64,000 nucleotides of DNA from Streptomyces scopuliridis RB72. GTDB lineage: Bacteria; Actinomycetota; Actinomycetes; Streptomycetales; Streptomycetaceae. Shown here in pieces: positions 44,114-53,303 of this stretch. The translations under genes and the position numbers were made by a program. The notes beneath the pieces are model-generated. The model had not been told where the DNA came from and did no database searches. It worked only from the letters and a program-made list of their open reading frames with translations. Within the stretch, counting starts at the first letter, position 1. Each line of letters starts with the position of its first letter. The stretch is from NCBI RefSeq assembly GCF_000718095.1, contig NZ_JOEI01000012.1, forward strand, positions 62,001-126,000. Reading direction: 5' to 3'.

Positions 44114-46258
44114 TCAGGGGGCGCGCAGGACCTCCATCAGGCCGTGCAGCCGGGGCGAGGCTGCCAGTTCCTCCAGGCTCATCGGGCGGCCCTCGGCGTC
44201 GGCCACCGGCAGCCGCCAGTTGGGGTACTGGTTCCAGGTGCCCGGCAGGTTCTGCGGTCTGCGGTCGCCGACCGCGTCCGGCAGCCAGACGCCGATCATC
44301 CGCGCCGGTGTCAGCGTCAGGAAGCGGTAGAAGGCGCGGATCTCCTCCTCCTCGTCCCCGCCGCCCCCGGGCAGCAGCCCCAGGCGCGCGAGCGAGCCCA
44401 GCCACTCCGCGATCTCCGCCTGCTCCTCCGACCGCTCCTGCTCCAGCGGGCGGGTGAGCAGACCGAGCCGGTGGCGCAGCTCCGCATACTCACCGGTGAG
44501 CCGGGCCGCCGTGGGCGGCAGATCATGGGTGGTGACGGTGGCCACACAGCCCTCGCGCCAGCTCTCGGGCGGCAGCGGGCGGCCCGTACCCTCCCAGTCG
44601 CGCTCGAACCAGAGCACGGACGTGCCGAGCACCCCGCGCCGCTGGAGCGCCTCGCGTACGCCGGGCTCGACCGTGCCCAGGTCCTCCCCTATGACGACGG
44701 CGCCCGCGCGGTGCGCCTCCAGGGCGAGGACCGCGAGCATCGCCTCGGCGTCGTAACGGACATACGTTCCCCGGGTGGGGTCCTGGCCCTGAGGCACCCA
44801 CCAGAGCCGGAACAGCCCCATCACATGATCGATCCGCAGCGCTCCGGCATGCCGCAGCAGGCCCTGGAGCAGCCCGCGGAACGGGGCGTACCCGGACGCG
44901 GCCAGTACGTCGGGGCGCCATGGCGGCAGGCCCCAGTCCTGGCCGAGCGCGTTGAAGGCATCCGGCGGCGCGCCGATCGAGATGCCCGCGGCGAAGGCGT
45001 CCTGCTGGGCCCAGGCGTCGGCGCCGCCCGGGTGCACCCCGACGGCGAGGTCATGGACGATCCCGACGGCCATCCCGGCGTCAACGGCGGCCTGTGACGC
45101 GGCGGCCAGCTGCTCGTCCGTCAGCCAGGCCAGCCGGCAGTGGTAGTCGATCCGGTTGAGCAGCTCCCGGCGGGCCGCGGCCGTCTCGGCGGAGCGCGGG
45201 TCCCGCAGCGCCTCCGGCCAGTCGTGCCACTCCGGGCCGTGCACCTCGGCGAGGGCGCACCAGGTGGCGTGATCCTCCAGGGCCCGGCCCTGCGCGGCCA
45301 GGAAGTCCCAGTAGGCGGCGCGCCGCCCGGGGCCGAGCGGGACCGTGTCCAGGATGTCCAGGGCCGCGCGCTTGAGCGCCCACACGGCGTCGCGGTCGAT
45401 CAGCGCGCCCTTGCCCGGGGTCTTGTCGAGGACGGACTCCCGCAGGGCCGCGGCCCGTTCCACCAGCGCGTCGAGGCGCGCGCGGTCGGCTCCCCGCACA
45501 TACGCGTACTCGGGGACGTCCTCGATCCGCAGATGCACCGGGTCCGGGAAGCGGCGCGAGGAGGGGCGGTACGGGGAGGGGTCGGTCGGATCGCCCGGTA
45601 CGGCGGCGTGCAGCGGGTTGATCTGGACGAACCCGGCCCCCAGGGTCCGGCCCGACCAGCCGGCCAGCTCGGCGAGGTCCCCCAGATCGCCCATGCCCCA
45701 GGAGCGGGCGGAGAGCAGGGAGTAGAGCTGCACCAGGAAGCCGTGGGTACGGGCGGGCGCCCGCGGCACCACCGCGGGCGCGATGATCAGCACCACCCAG
45801 GCCGTACGCCCGTCGGGGGCCTCGACCGCCAGCCGGTGCACCCCGAGCGGGAGCCTCGCCCAGGCGGCGGGCTCCTCGGGGGCGGAGTGCGGCAGCTCCA
45901 CCGACTCGCCTTCCTCCGTCTCCACCCTGAGCACCGAGCCCGGCGGAAGCGCGGTCAGGGCGGGCGGCAGCTCGGGGGGCGGCGGGGCCGGGGCAAGCGG
46001 GACGGGGGGCTCTCCCTGGGCGCCCGGCGCGCCGTCCTGTGTGGTCCACAGCACCAGCGTCGCGGGCAGCAGCCGCCTCGCCCCGGCGGACTCGGCGCCG
46101 CTGAGCGCGTCGTCCACCGCCTCGGGCGTGGACGCGTCGACACCCAGCGCGGCGAGCACCGCGACCACGGTGTCGTCGGGGACCGGGACACTGACGCCGG
46201 GGGAAGGTGAGTACGCGGTGGCGACACCGTGCAGCTCGGCGAGCCTGGCCAGACCCAT
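44114..46258 (-). CDS. malQ: 4-alpha-glucanotransferase (amylomaltase, GH77)
   Basis: A 714-residue cytosolic enzyme that disproportionates malto-oligosaccharides. The GH77 catalytic set is present: nucleophile Asp in LRIDHVMGLFRLWWVP, acid/base Glu in VVIGEDLGTVEPGVRE, and Asp in TTHDLPPTAARLTGEY. An N-terminal domain of about 150 residues precedes the barrel, as in other actinobacterial MalQ proteins. ATG 46258 with GGAG six bases upstream is preferred over an earlier in-frame start at 46303. A small repeat-peptide gene ends 19 bases upstream on the same strand and may be co-transcribed. Confidence 0.93.
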   Translation of the reverse strand: MGLARLAELHGVATAYSPSPGVSVPVPDDTVVAVLAALGVDASTPEAVDDALSGAESAGARRLLPATLVLWTTQDGAPGAQGEPPVPLAPAPPPPELPPALTALPPGSVLRVETEEGESVELPHSAPEEPAAWARLPLGVHRLAVEAPDGRTAWVVLIIAPAVVPRAPARTHGFLVQLYSLLSARSWGMGDLGDLAELAGWSGRTLGAGFVQINPLHAAVPGDPTDPSPYRPSSRRFPDPVHLRIEDVPEYAYVRGADRARLDALVERAAALRESVLDKTPGKGALIDRDAVWALKRAALDILDTVPLGPGRRAAYWDFLAAQGRALEDHATWCALAEVHGPEWHDWPEALRDPRSAETAAARRELLNRIDYHCRLAWLTDEQLAAASQAAVDAGMAVGIVHDLAVGVHPGGADAWAQQDAFAAGISIGAPPDAFNALGQDWGLPPWRPDVLAASGYAPFRGLLQGLLRHAGALRIDHVMGLFRLWWVPQGQDPTRGTYVRYDAEAMLAVLALEAHRAGAVVIGEDLGTVEPGVREALQRRGVLGTSVLWFERDWEGTGRPLPPESWREGCVATVTTHDLPPTAARLTGEYAELRHRLGLLTRPLEQERSEEQAEIAEWLGSLARLGLLPGGGGDEEEEIRAFYRFLTLTPARMIGVWLPDAVGDRRPQNLPGTWNQYPNWRLPVADAEGRPMSLEELAASPRLHGLMEVLRAP

Positions 46259-46277
46259 ACGCACTCCGTTCAGACGG

Positions 46278-46511
46278 TCAGACTCCTGGGGACTCCGTGC
46301 CACCCGCCGTGCCCGGAGCGGTCGGCTCGCTGGTCAGCGGGGCGGTGTCGGCGAGCGGGGGCTCGCTGGTGAGGGGCGCCGCGTCGGCGAGGGGCGGCTC
46401 GCTGGTCAGGGGTCCCGCGCCGACGCCGCCGAGCGGAGGCTCGCTGGTCAGCGGGGCGGGCTCCGCCTGTTTGGAGAGGGCGGAGAGCAGCAGCTGTGCG
46501 GATGCGGCCAT
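46278..46511 (-). CDS. Small peptide with four PLTSEP repeats upstream of malQ
   Basis: A 77-residue product of unknown function. A hydrophobic head (MAASAQLLLSALSKQAEPA) is followed by four repeats, PLTSEPPLGGVGAG, PLTSEPPLADAA, PLTSEPPLADTA and PLTSEPTAPG, and a Gly/Thr/Ser/Glu tail. In DNA, GGCTCGCTGGT recurs on the plus strand at 46324, 46360, 46396 and 46438, so the period is 36 bp (12 codons) with one 42. The ATG at 46511 has a good SD (GGAGG, seven bases away), which argues for real translation. It is 19 bases from malQ. It could be a secreted repeat peptide; a modified-peptide precursor is speculative because no modifying enzyme is adjacent. Confidence 0.65.
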   Translation of the reverse strand: MAASAQLLLSALSKQAEPAPLTSEPPLGGVGAGPLTSEPPLADAAPLTSEPPLADTAPLTSEPTAPGTAGGTESPGV

Positions 46512-46799
46512 GACGGCGCCTCCAAGGAACAGGGAACAGGTCACAGCAGCCCTACCCAGCGGGCGGAGCGGCAGACGTGTACGCCCCGTAAACGTGTGTC
46601 GAGTCACGATCCGTTCCCCGTGCGGCAGTTGAAGGTCCTGCCTATCACAAACAGGCATTTGCGACACAACGGCCACGCGCATTGACACCTTCACCACGGG
46701 GTGGTGGGCTCGGTGCCGCTCGACGGCTCGCTTGTCGGGACTCCGGCGGGACGTTGGCGGTGCCAGGAAGCGAAACCAGTGAGCATGAGGGGACAAGGC

Positions 46800-49700
46800 A
46801 TGCAGCTCGGGCGCAGAAAGCGGACCGCGACCGCCGTCGCGGTCGCCGTGATCGGCGGACTGCTCGGCACCGCGCCGAGCGCGCAGGCCGCTCCTCAGGA
46901 CCCCGGATCGCCCGCGGCCACCACCCCCGACCGCAAGGGCGGGGCGGCGGTACCCGCGGTCTGGCCGCGGCCCCAGACGATCAGGGCGGCCGGGAGCGCG
47001 GTCGCGCTCGGGGACGAGGTGACCGTCGTCGCCGGCGCGGACGCCGACACGTACGCCGTCCAGGCGCTGGCGGACCTGCTGAGGGCGGCCGGGGTGCGTA
47101 CCGTCCACACCGCCTCGTCCCCGGGGACGCCGGCCGCGGACAGCGGGCCCGTCATACTCGCGGGCGGCAGCGGCGCGCAGAACGCGCTGCGCGCCCTGCG
47201 CGCGCCCGAGCGCGCCGACCTTCCCTCCGGCGGCTACCGGATCGCCGTGGGCACCGTCGCGGGCCGCGGGACGATCGCCCTGGACGGCGTCGGCGAGGAC
47301 GGCCTCTTCCATGCCGCGCAGACCCTGCGCCAGCTGATCGTGCGCCAGGCGGCGGACCGGCCCGCCGTCCCCGGCGTGGTCGTACGCGACTGGCCGGGCA
47401 CCGCCATACGCGGCACGACGGAAGGGTTCTACGGGCAGCCCTGGGACCACCGGCAGCGGCTGGCGCAGCTCGACTTCATGGGCCGCACCAAGCAGAACAG
47501 GTACCTCTACGCGCCGGGCGACGACCCGTACCGCCAGGCGCGCTGGCGCGATCCCTATCCGGCGGCGCAGCGCGCGGAATTCCGTGAGCTGGCCGAACGC
47601 GCCCGGCGCAACCATGTGACGCTCGCCTGGGCCGTCTCCCCCGCCCAGTCCATGTGCATGACCTCGGACGCGGACCTCAAGGCGCTCACCCGCAAGATCG
47701 ACGCGATGTGGGCGCTGGGCGTGCGCGCCTTCCAGCTCCAGTTCCAGGACGTCAGCTACAGCGAGTGGCACTGCGACCAGGACGCGGAGACCTTCGGCTC
47801 GGGACCGGGCGCCGCGGCCGAGGCACAGGCCCGGGTGGCGAACGCGGTGGCCGGGCATCTCGCGGGCCGGTACGGAGGCGCCGAGCCGCTCACGGTCATG
47901 CCGACCGAGTACTACCAGGACGGCGCCACGGACTACCGCACGGCGCTCGCCGGCGCGCTCGACGCGCGGGTGCAGGTGGCGTGGACGGGCGTCGGGGTCG
48001 TCCCGCGCACGATCACGGGCCGCGAACTGATGGGCGCGCGTGCGGCGTTCAAGCACCCGCTGGTCACCATGGACAACTACCCGGTCAACGACTACGAGCA
48101 GGACCGGCTCTTCCTCGGCCCGTACACCGGCCGGGAGCCCGCCGTGGCGACCGGTTCCGTCGCGCTGCTCGCCAACGCGATGGAGCAGGCGTCGGCGTCC
48201 CGTATCCCGCTGTTCACGGCGGCCGACTACGCCTGGAACCCGCGCGGGTACCAGCCGCAGGAGTCCTGGCGGGCCGCGATAAACGATCTCGCGGGCCAGG
48301 ACAAGGGGGCGCGCGAGGCACTGGGCGCGCTCGCGGGCAATGACGCCTCGTCGATTCTCAGCCCGTCGGAGTCGGCGTATCTGAAGCCGCTGCTGGACAC
48401 GTTCTGGCGGTCCCGTACGAGCACGGACACGGCGGCCAGAAGCGCGGCGGCGAGCAGGCTGAGGGCCGCGTTCACGGTGATGCGGGAGGCTCCGCAGCGG
48501 CTCTCCGGAGCGGCCGGCGGACAGCTGGACGACGAGGTGCGGCCCTGGCTGGACCAGCTCGCGCGGTACGGCACCGCGGGCGAACTGGCCGTCGACATGC
48601 TCCGGGCCCAGGACCGCGGCGACGGCGCGGCGGCGTGGCGGGCGTCGGTGGATCTGGAGCCGCTGCGCGAGGCCGCGGAGGCGAGCCGGGTGACGGTCGG
48701 CGACGGCGTGCTGGGGCCGTTCCTGGAGCGGACGGCCAAGGAGTCGTCGGCCTGGACGGGAGCGGATCGCGCGGCGGACGGGGCGGGCGCGGGCGTCGCC
48801 CAGGACGCGCGGTCCTACACCGTCGAGCTGGGGCGGGCCAGGCCCCTGGAGGCGGTCAACACGATGACCGAGCCCGGCACGGGCACCGGCGCGAGTGTCG
48901 AGGCCCGGGTCCCCGGCCAGGGCTGGCGCGCGCTGGGGCCGCTGTCGACGAGCGGCTGGACCGAGTCGGACGCGAAGGGGCTGAACGGGCTGCGGGTCGA
49001 CGCGGTACGGATCGTCTGGCCCGGGGCGGACGCGGGTGCTGGTGCGGGCGCCGGGCCCGGGGGGCCCGGTGGGGTCGCGCCGTCCGTACGGCATGTCGTG
49101 CCCTGGTTCGCCGACGAACCGCAGGCCAGCCTCGACCTGCCGCGCGGCGCGGCGAACGCCCAGATCGGCGGGGAGCCGGAGACGGTCGAGGCGCGTCTGG
49201 CCGCGCAGCGGCCCGGCGAGGTGCGGGGCGCGCTCAAGGCGAAGCCGCCTTCCGGCATTCGGGTGACGGTGCCCAAGGAGACGACGGTGCCGCGCGGCTC
49301 CCGTACGAACGTTCCGGTGAAGGTCAGTGTCCCCGAGGGCACCCCGGCCGGTACGTACGAGGTGCCGCTCACCTTCGCCGGCGAGGAGCGCACCCTCACG
49401 GTGCGGGCCGCGCCCCTCACCGGCGGCCCGGACCTGGCGCGTACGGGCACGGCCACGTCGTCCGCCGACGAGACGCCAGACTTCCCGGCCGCCGCCGCGA
49501 TCGACGGCGATCCGGTCAGCCGCTGGTCCTCCCCCGTGGAGGACGGCGCCTGGTGGCAGGTGGAACTGGCACGGCCGGCCAGGGTGGGCCAGGTGGTGCT
49601 GCACTGGCAGGAGGCGTACGCGAGCCGCTACCGGATCCAGGTCTCGGCGGACGGGCGCACGTGGCGGACGGCGGCGGCGGTGGGGGACGGCGGGGGCGGG

Positions 49701-49856
49701 CGGGAGACGGTCGGGATGGACGCGAGGGACGCGAGGTTCGTACGGGTGCAGGGAGAGGGGCGGGGGACGCGGTTCGGGTACTCGCTGTTCTCGGTGGAGG
49801 TGTACGGGGTGGCGCCTCCCGGCGGTGCGCCTCCCGGCGGTGCGCCTCCCGGCTAG
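46800..49856 (+). CDS. Secreted GH84 beta-N-acetylhexosaminidase (hyaluronidase/O-GlcNAcase-like)
   Basis: A 1018-residue exported glycosidase. A signal peptide (ATAVAVAVIGGLLGTAPSAQA) is followed by a GH20b-like domain to about 190, the GH84 barrel (about 195-500; GTTEGFYGQPWDHRQRL, VMPTEYYQDGATD, VAWTGVGVVP, VTMDNYPVND), a helical domain, and a C-terminal F5/8 (CBM32-like) domain (about 870-1000). The catalytic Asp pair of GH84, usually DD, reads FQDVS here, so the first Asp is Gln. It should act on GlcNAc-containing glycans outside the cell. ATG 46800 follows GGGGA. The 288-base gap upstream holds TTGACA (46683-46688) and presumably divergent promoters. Confidence 0.87.
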   Translation: MQLGRRKRTATAVAVAVIGGLLGTAPSAQAAPQDPGSPAATTPDRKGGAAVPAVWPRPQTIRAAGSAVALGDEVTVVAGADADTYAVQALADLLRAAGVRTVHTASSPGTPAADSGPVILAGGSGAQNALRALRAPERADLPSGGYRIAVGTVAGRGTIALDGVGEDGLFHAAQTLRQLIVRQAADRPAVPGVVVRDWPGTAIRGTTEGFYGQPWDHRQRLAQLDFMGRTKQNRYLYAPGDDPYRQARWRDPYPAAQRAEFRELAERARRNHVTLAWAVSPAQSMCMTSDADLKALTRKIDAMWALGVRAFQLQFQDVSYSEWHCDQDAETFGSGPGAAAEAQARVANAVAGHLAGRYGGAEPLTVMPTEYYQDGATDYRTALAGALDARVQVAWTGVGVVPRTITGRELMGARAAFKHPLVTMDNYPVNDYEQDRLFLGPYTGREPAVATGSVALLANAMEQASASRIPLFTAADYAWNPRGYQPQESWRAAINDLAGQDKGAREALGALAGNDASSILSPSESAYLKPLLDTFWRSRTSTDTAARSAAASRLRAAFTVMREAPQRLSGAAGGQLDDEVRPWLDQLARYGTAGELAVDMLRAQDRGDGAAAWRASVDLEPLREAAEASRVTVGDGVLGPFLERTAKESSAWTGADRAADGAGAGVAQDARSYTVELGRARPLEAVNTMTEPGTGTGASVEARVPGQGWRALGPLSTSGWTESDAKGLNGLRVDAVRIVWPGADAGAGAGAGPGGPGGVAPSVRHVVPWFADEPQASLDLPRGAANAQIGGEPETVEARLAAQRPGEVRGALKAKPPSGIRVTVPKETTVPRGSRTNVPVKVSVPEGTPAGTYEVPLTFAGEERTLTVRAAPLTGGPDLARTGTATSSADETPDFPAAAAIDGDPVSRWSSPVEDGAWWQVELARPARVGQVVLHWQEAYASRYRIQVSADGRTWRTAAAVGDGGGGRETVGMDARDARFVRVQGEGRGTRFGYSLFSVEVYGVAPPGGAPPGGAPPG
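49812..49853 (+). repeat. 15-bp tandem repeat ending at the GH84 gene's stop codon
   Basis: GCGCCTCCCGGCGGT occurs at 49812-49826 and 49827-49841, with 12 bases of a third copy (49842-49853), followed directly by TAG. The repeats encode APPGG units, an in-frame extension of the C-terminus. Confidence 0.9.
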
Positions 49857-49976
49857 GGGTCGTGGTCGGCCGGCACGTGTGGTGCGGGTGCGTGGTCGTG
49901 GTGCCGGGTGCCGGGGCCTCCGGCGGTCGCCCGGCCCGACGCGCAGGGTGCGGGCCCGGGGTGGGGTGCCGAGCCC

Positions 49977-50516
49977 CTAAGACACCCGCGGCGCGTCAAT
50001 GCGCGCCACCGCGTCCTCCGCGCCGTACGGCTGGAGGTACGGCATCCAGCGTGGATCCCGGTGGCCCGTGCCGATGATGCGCCAGGCCAGGCCCGACGGC
50101 GGCGCGGGCTGGTGGTTGAGGCGCCAGCCCAGTTCCCGCAGGTGGCGGTCCGCCTTGACGTGGTTGCAGCGGCGGCAGGCCGCCACCACGTTGTCCCACC
50201 GGTGCTGTCCGCCGCGGCTGCGCGGGATGACGTGGTCGACGCTGGTTGCGACGCCACCGCAGTACATACAACGACCGCCGTCACGGGCGAACAGCGCACG
50301 GCGGGTCAGTGGAACGGGCCCCCGGTAGGGGACCCGCACGAAACGCTTGAGCCGTACGACGCTGGGGGCGGGGATGACTCGGGTTTCGCTGTGCATATAG
50401 GCGCCGGATTCCTCTAGGCAGAGTGCCTTGTTCTCCAGGACGAGGACGAGCGCGCGGCGGAGCGGTACGACGCCGAGCGGCTCGTACGACGCGTTGAGGA
50501 CCAGGACATGCGGCAC
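49977..50516 (-). CDS. HNH endonuclease family protein
   Basis: A 179-residue protein. MPHVLVLNASYEPLGVVPL and TRRALFARDGGRCMYCGG lead into the HNH motif SVDHVIPRSRGGQHRWDNVV with ACRRCNHVK. The two CxxC pairs (CMYC, CRRC) hold a structural zinc. This is the very common chromosomal HNH type of actinobacteria, with no known phage or restriction partner here. The start GTG 50516 has AAGGAGG six bases upstream. It lies alone, divergent from the MscS gene across 283 bases in which I see no further feature. Confidence 0.9.
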   Translation of the reverse strand: MPHVLVLNASYEPLGVVPLRRALVLVLENKALCLEESGAYMHSETRVIPAPSVVRLKRFVRVPYRGPVPLTRRALFARDGGRCMYCGGVATSVDHVIPRSRGGQHRWDNVVAACRRCNHVKADRHLRELGWRLNHQPAPPSGLAWRIIGTGHRDPRWMPYLQPYGAEDAVARIDAPRVS

Positions 50517-50799
50517 GGATGCCTCCTTGTACGCCGGCGGCACGTGGCTCGCGCCGGGACGATCTGTTCTCAGTCTCTCCTCATGCCTGGTCGAAACGCC
50601 ACCACGTCCAGGTAACGGGCTATGAGTGTTTTCGACCACATGAGGGCTCCCGCCCCGCGCACAGGCCCGCTCAGGGGCACTGGAAGGGCCGTGGGTGACA
50701 TACGTGAGGCACGTCTCTCCGGCCTCCGGGGCGGCGGCCGGGCCGGACTGCCCCGTTAATGTGGTTGGTCCATCCCCGCAATGCCTGGAGGTCTCTGTC

Positions 50800-51864
50800 G
50801 TGTCCTGGTCCGCCCTGCCGGCCGCCGGTCCGCCGTCCGATCCCGTCACTCTCGACGAGGCGGCGGACCGGGCCAACGACGCAGCGAGCTGGGTGGAGGA
50901 GAACTGGGCCGTCTGGCTGAGCACCGGGCTGCGGATGGTGCTGATCCTGGTGATCGCGCTCGTGCTGCGTCATGTGATCCGGCGCGCTCTGACCAAGCTG
51001 ATAGACCGGATGAACCGCAGCGTGCAGGCCGTGGAGGGCAGCGCGCTCGGCGGGCTGCTGGTGAACGCGGAGCGGCGCCGGCAGCGGTCGGAGGCGATCG
51101 GGTCGGTGCTCCGTTCCGTCACGTCGTTCCTGATCCTGGGCACGGCGGCGCTGATGATGCTGGGCGCGCTCAATATCAATCTGGCCCCGCTGCTGGCCTC
51201 GGCGGGCGTCGCGGGGGTGGCGCTGGGGTTCGGTGCGCGCAATCTGGTGACGGACTTCCTGTCCGGGGTCTTCATGATCCTGGAGGACCAGTACGGCGTC
51301 GGGGACACCATCGACGCGGGGGTGGCCTCCGGCGAGGTGATCGAGGTCGGTCTGCGGGTCACCAAGCTGCGGGGCGACAACGGCGAGATCTGGTACGTAC
51401 GCAACGGTGAGGTGAAGCGGATCGGCAACCTCAGCCAGGGCTGGGCGACGGCGGGTGTCGATGTGATGGTGCGGCCGACGGAGGATCTGGAGACGGTCCG
51501 TACGGTCATCGCGGGGGTCGCGGAGAAGATGGCCAAGGACGACCCGTGGAACGAGCGGCTGTGGGGCCCGGTCGAGGTGCTGGGGCTCGACGCCGTTCTG
51601 CTGGACTCGATGACGGTGCGGCTCTCGGCGAAGACGATGCCGGGCCAGGCGCTGGGGGTGGAGCGCGAGCTGCGCTGGCGGATCAAGCGCGCGTTCGACG
51701 AGGCGGGCATACAGATCGTCGGCGGCCTTCTCCCCGCGCCGGAGGCGACCACGGCGGCGGACCCCGCGGCGGGTGTCTCCGCGCCCTCGGCGCTCGCGAG
51801 CCCGACGTCCCCGCAGTCCCTGGCGGCGGCCCCGATCACGCCTCCCCCGAACCTCGCGAAGTAG
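50800..51864 (+). CDS. MscS-family small-conductance mechanosensitive channel
   Basis: A 354-residue membrane protein. Helices at about 40-65 and 100-125 are followed by the pore helix NLAPLLASAGVAGVALGFGA and the MscS beta domain (VTDFLSGVFMILEDQYGVGD, YVRNGEVKRIGNLS), then an alpha-beta end and an Ala/Pro-rich tail. It releases solutes on osmotic downshift. GTG 50800 has GGAGG eight bases upstream; earlier in-frame starts lack an SD. Short repeats follow the stop, then the csnR promoter. Confidence 0.9.
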   Translation: MSWSALPAAGPPSDPVTLDEAADRANDAASWVEENWAVWLSTGLRMVLILVIALVLRHVIRRALTKLIDRMNRSVQAVEGSALGGLLVNAERRRQRSEAIGSVLRSVTSFLILGTAALMMLGALNINLAPLLASAGVAGVALGFGARNLVTDFLSGVFMILEDQYGVGDTIDAGVASGEVIEVGLRVTKLRGDNGEIWYVRNGEVKRIGNLSQGWATAGVDVMVRPTEDLETVRTVIAGVAEKMAKDDPWNERLWGPVEVLGLDAVLLDSMTVRLSAKTMPGQALGVERELRWRIKRAFDEAGIQIVGGLLPAPEATTAADPAAGVSAPSALASPTSPQSLAAAPITPPPNLAK

Positions 51865-51880
51865 CGCGGCCCTTTTTCGC

Positions 51881-51918
51881 ACGCCCCCTTTCACGCCCCC
51901 TTTCACGCACCACCTTTC
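51881..51918 (+). repeat. 12-bp tandem repeats after the MscS gene
   Basis: ACGCCCCCTTTC at 51881-51892 and 51893-51904, then a variant ACGCACCACCTTTC (51905-51918), starting 16 bases after the stop codon. Confidence 0.8.
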
Positions 51919-51975
51919 ACACACCCCCGCAGGTAACGCTTTGGTTGCCGCGGGGGTGTCTTGTGCCGGAGGGTA

Positions 51976-52032
51976 TTGACGCCTTCGAGGCTTCCGGCCT
52001 ACTTTCCTCGCACCCAATAGGAAACTTTCCTA
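51976..52032 (+). promoter_or_regulatory. csnR promoter with palindromic CsnR operator
   Basis: TTGACG (51976-51981) and TACTTT (52000-52005) are 18 bases apart, a good promoter. The palindrome TAGGAAACTTTCCTA (52018-52032; seven-base arms around one C) lies just after the expected transcription start. It matches the AGGAAA-TTTCCT operator known for the ROK repressor CsnR in Streptomyces, so the operon should be autorepressed and induced by chitosan oligosaccharides. Confidence 0.8.
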
Positions 52033-52079
52033 ACAGTGTCGTCGGGAGAGCGAGCAGTGGAAGGGCAGGTGCCGAGTCC

Positions 52080-53303
52080 GTGACCGATCTGACCGGATCA
52101 CCCACTCCGTCACCGGGGACACCGCGTGTCCTGCGGGCCATGAACGACCGGGCCGCGCTCGATCTGCTGCTGGCCCACGGCCCGCTCTCGCGGACCCGGA
52201 TAGGCAAGCTCACCGGGCTCTCCAAGCCGACCGCCTCCCAGCTGCTCGCCCGTCTCGAAGCGGCCGGCCTGGTCGTCGCCACCGGGACCACCGAAGGACG
52301 GCCGGGGCCCAACGCCCAGCTGTACGCCGTCAACGCGCGCGCCGCGTACGCCGGGGGGCTCGATGTGAATCCGCGGCGGATCCTGGCCGCCGTCGCCGAT
52401 ATCACCGGTACGACCGTCGGGGAGTTCGAACTGCCCACCCCGGGGCGCCGCTCCGACAGTGTCGTCCGTCAGGTCACCGACGCGCTGGAGGGGGCCGTGA
52501 AGGCCGCCGGTCTCGCCGTCGCCGACGTGCGCCGGGTGGTGATCGGTACGCCCGGCGCGTTCGATCCGTCCACCGGCCGGCTGCGGTACGCGTCCCATCT
52601 GCCCGGCTGGCACTCCACCACGCTCCTCGACGAGTTGGCCGCGGCCCTGCCGATGCCCGTCGAGTACGAGAACGATGTGAACCTCGCGGCGGTCGCCGAG
52701 CAGCGCCTCGGGGTGGCCCGCGGCGACGAGGACTTCGTCCTGCTGTGGAACGAGGACGGCCTCGGCGCCGCCCTGTTCATCGGCGGGCGGCTGCACCGCG
52801 GCTTCACCGGCGGCGCCGGCGAGGTCGGCTTCCTGCCGGTCCCCGGAACCCCGCTGGTACGCCAGGTGGTCCGGGCGAACAGCGGCGGCTTCCAGGAGCT
52901 GGCGGGCGCCCAGTCCGTGCCGCGGCTCGCGAAATCCCTCGGCATCGACACCCCGGAGACGCCGTACGCCGAGGTCGCGGCCGGGCTGCTGACCCGGGCC
53001 GCCGCCGGGCACGAGCAGGACGACCAGCTGGCCGAGCTGCTGCGGCTGTACGCCCAGCGGCTCGCCACCGGTCTCGCTTCGGTGACCGCCGTACTCGACC
53101 CCGAACTGATCGTCCTGGCGGGCGGGGTGACCGCCGCCGGCGGTGAGCCGCTGCGCGCGCTCGTCCAGGCGGAGCTGGCCGAGCTGGCCGCGTCGCGCCC
53201 CCGGCTCCTCATCGGTGAGGTCCAGCACCGACCCGTACTGCGGGGCGCGCTGGAGAGCGCCCTCGCGACCACGCGCGACGAGGTCTTCGACACCGCCCGC
53301 TGA
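52080..53303 (+). CDS. csnR: ROK-family transcriptional repressor CsnR
   Basis: A 407-residue regulator. The N-terminal winged helix (LLAHGPLSRTRIGKLTGLSK, then PTASQLLARLEAAGLV) is followed by a ROK sugar-binding domain with VVIGTPGAFDPSTG and a modified kinase-like core. The ROK zinc motif CxCGxxGC is not evident, so it is a non-classical ROK protein. It heads the operon for uptake of chitosan-derived glucosamine oligosaccharides, and its promoter carries its probable operator. The start GTG 52080 has AGG ten bases upstream and sits 48 bases after the operator. The stop codon lies in a triplicated repeat. Confidence 0.86.
   Translation: MTDLTGSPTPSPGTPRVLRAMNDRAALDLLLAHGPLSRTRIGKLTGLSKPTASQLLARLEAAGLVVATGTTEGRPGPNAQLYAVNARAAYAGGLDVNPRRILAAVADITGTTVGEFELPTPGRRSDSVVRQVTDALEGAVKAAGLAVADVRRVVIGTPGAFDPSTGRLRYASHLPGWHSTTLLDELAAALPMPVEYENDVNLAAVAEQRLGVARGDEDFVLLWNEDGLGAALFIGGRLHRGFTGGAGEVGFLPVPGTPLVRQVVRANSGGFQELAGAQSVPRLAKSLGIDTPETPYAEVAAGLLTRAAAGHEQDDQLAELLRLYAQRLATGLASVTAVLDPELIVLAGGVTAAGGEPLRALVQAELAELAASRPRLLIGEVQHRPVLRGALESALATTRDEVFDTAR

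Noticed and set aside
46512..46799. DasR (dre) site before the GH84 gene or csn operon
   Set aside because: No ACTGGTCTAGACCAGT-like palindrome is present; the csn promoter has a CsnR-type site instead.
46278..49604. Very long minus-strand open frame opposite the GH84 gene
   Set aside because: It is the antisense shadow of a high-GC gene: no domain is recognisable, its composition is Arg/Gly/Ala/Pro noise, and the plus-strand frame has a signal peptide and family motifs.
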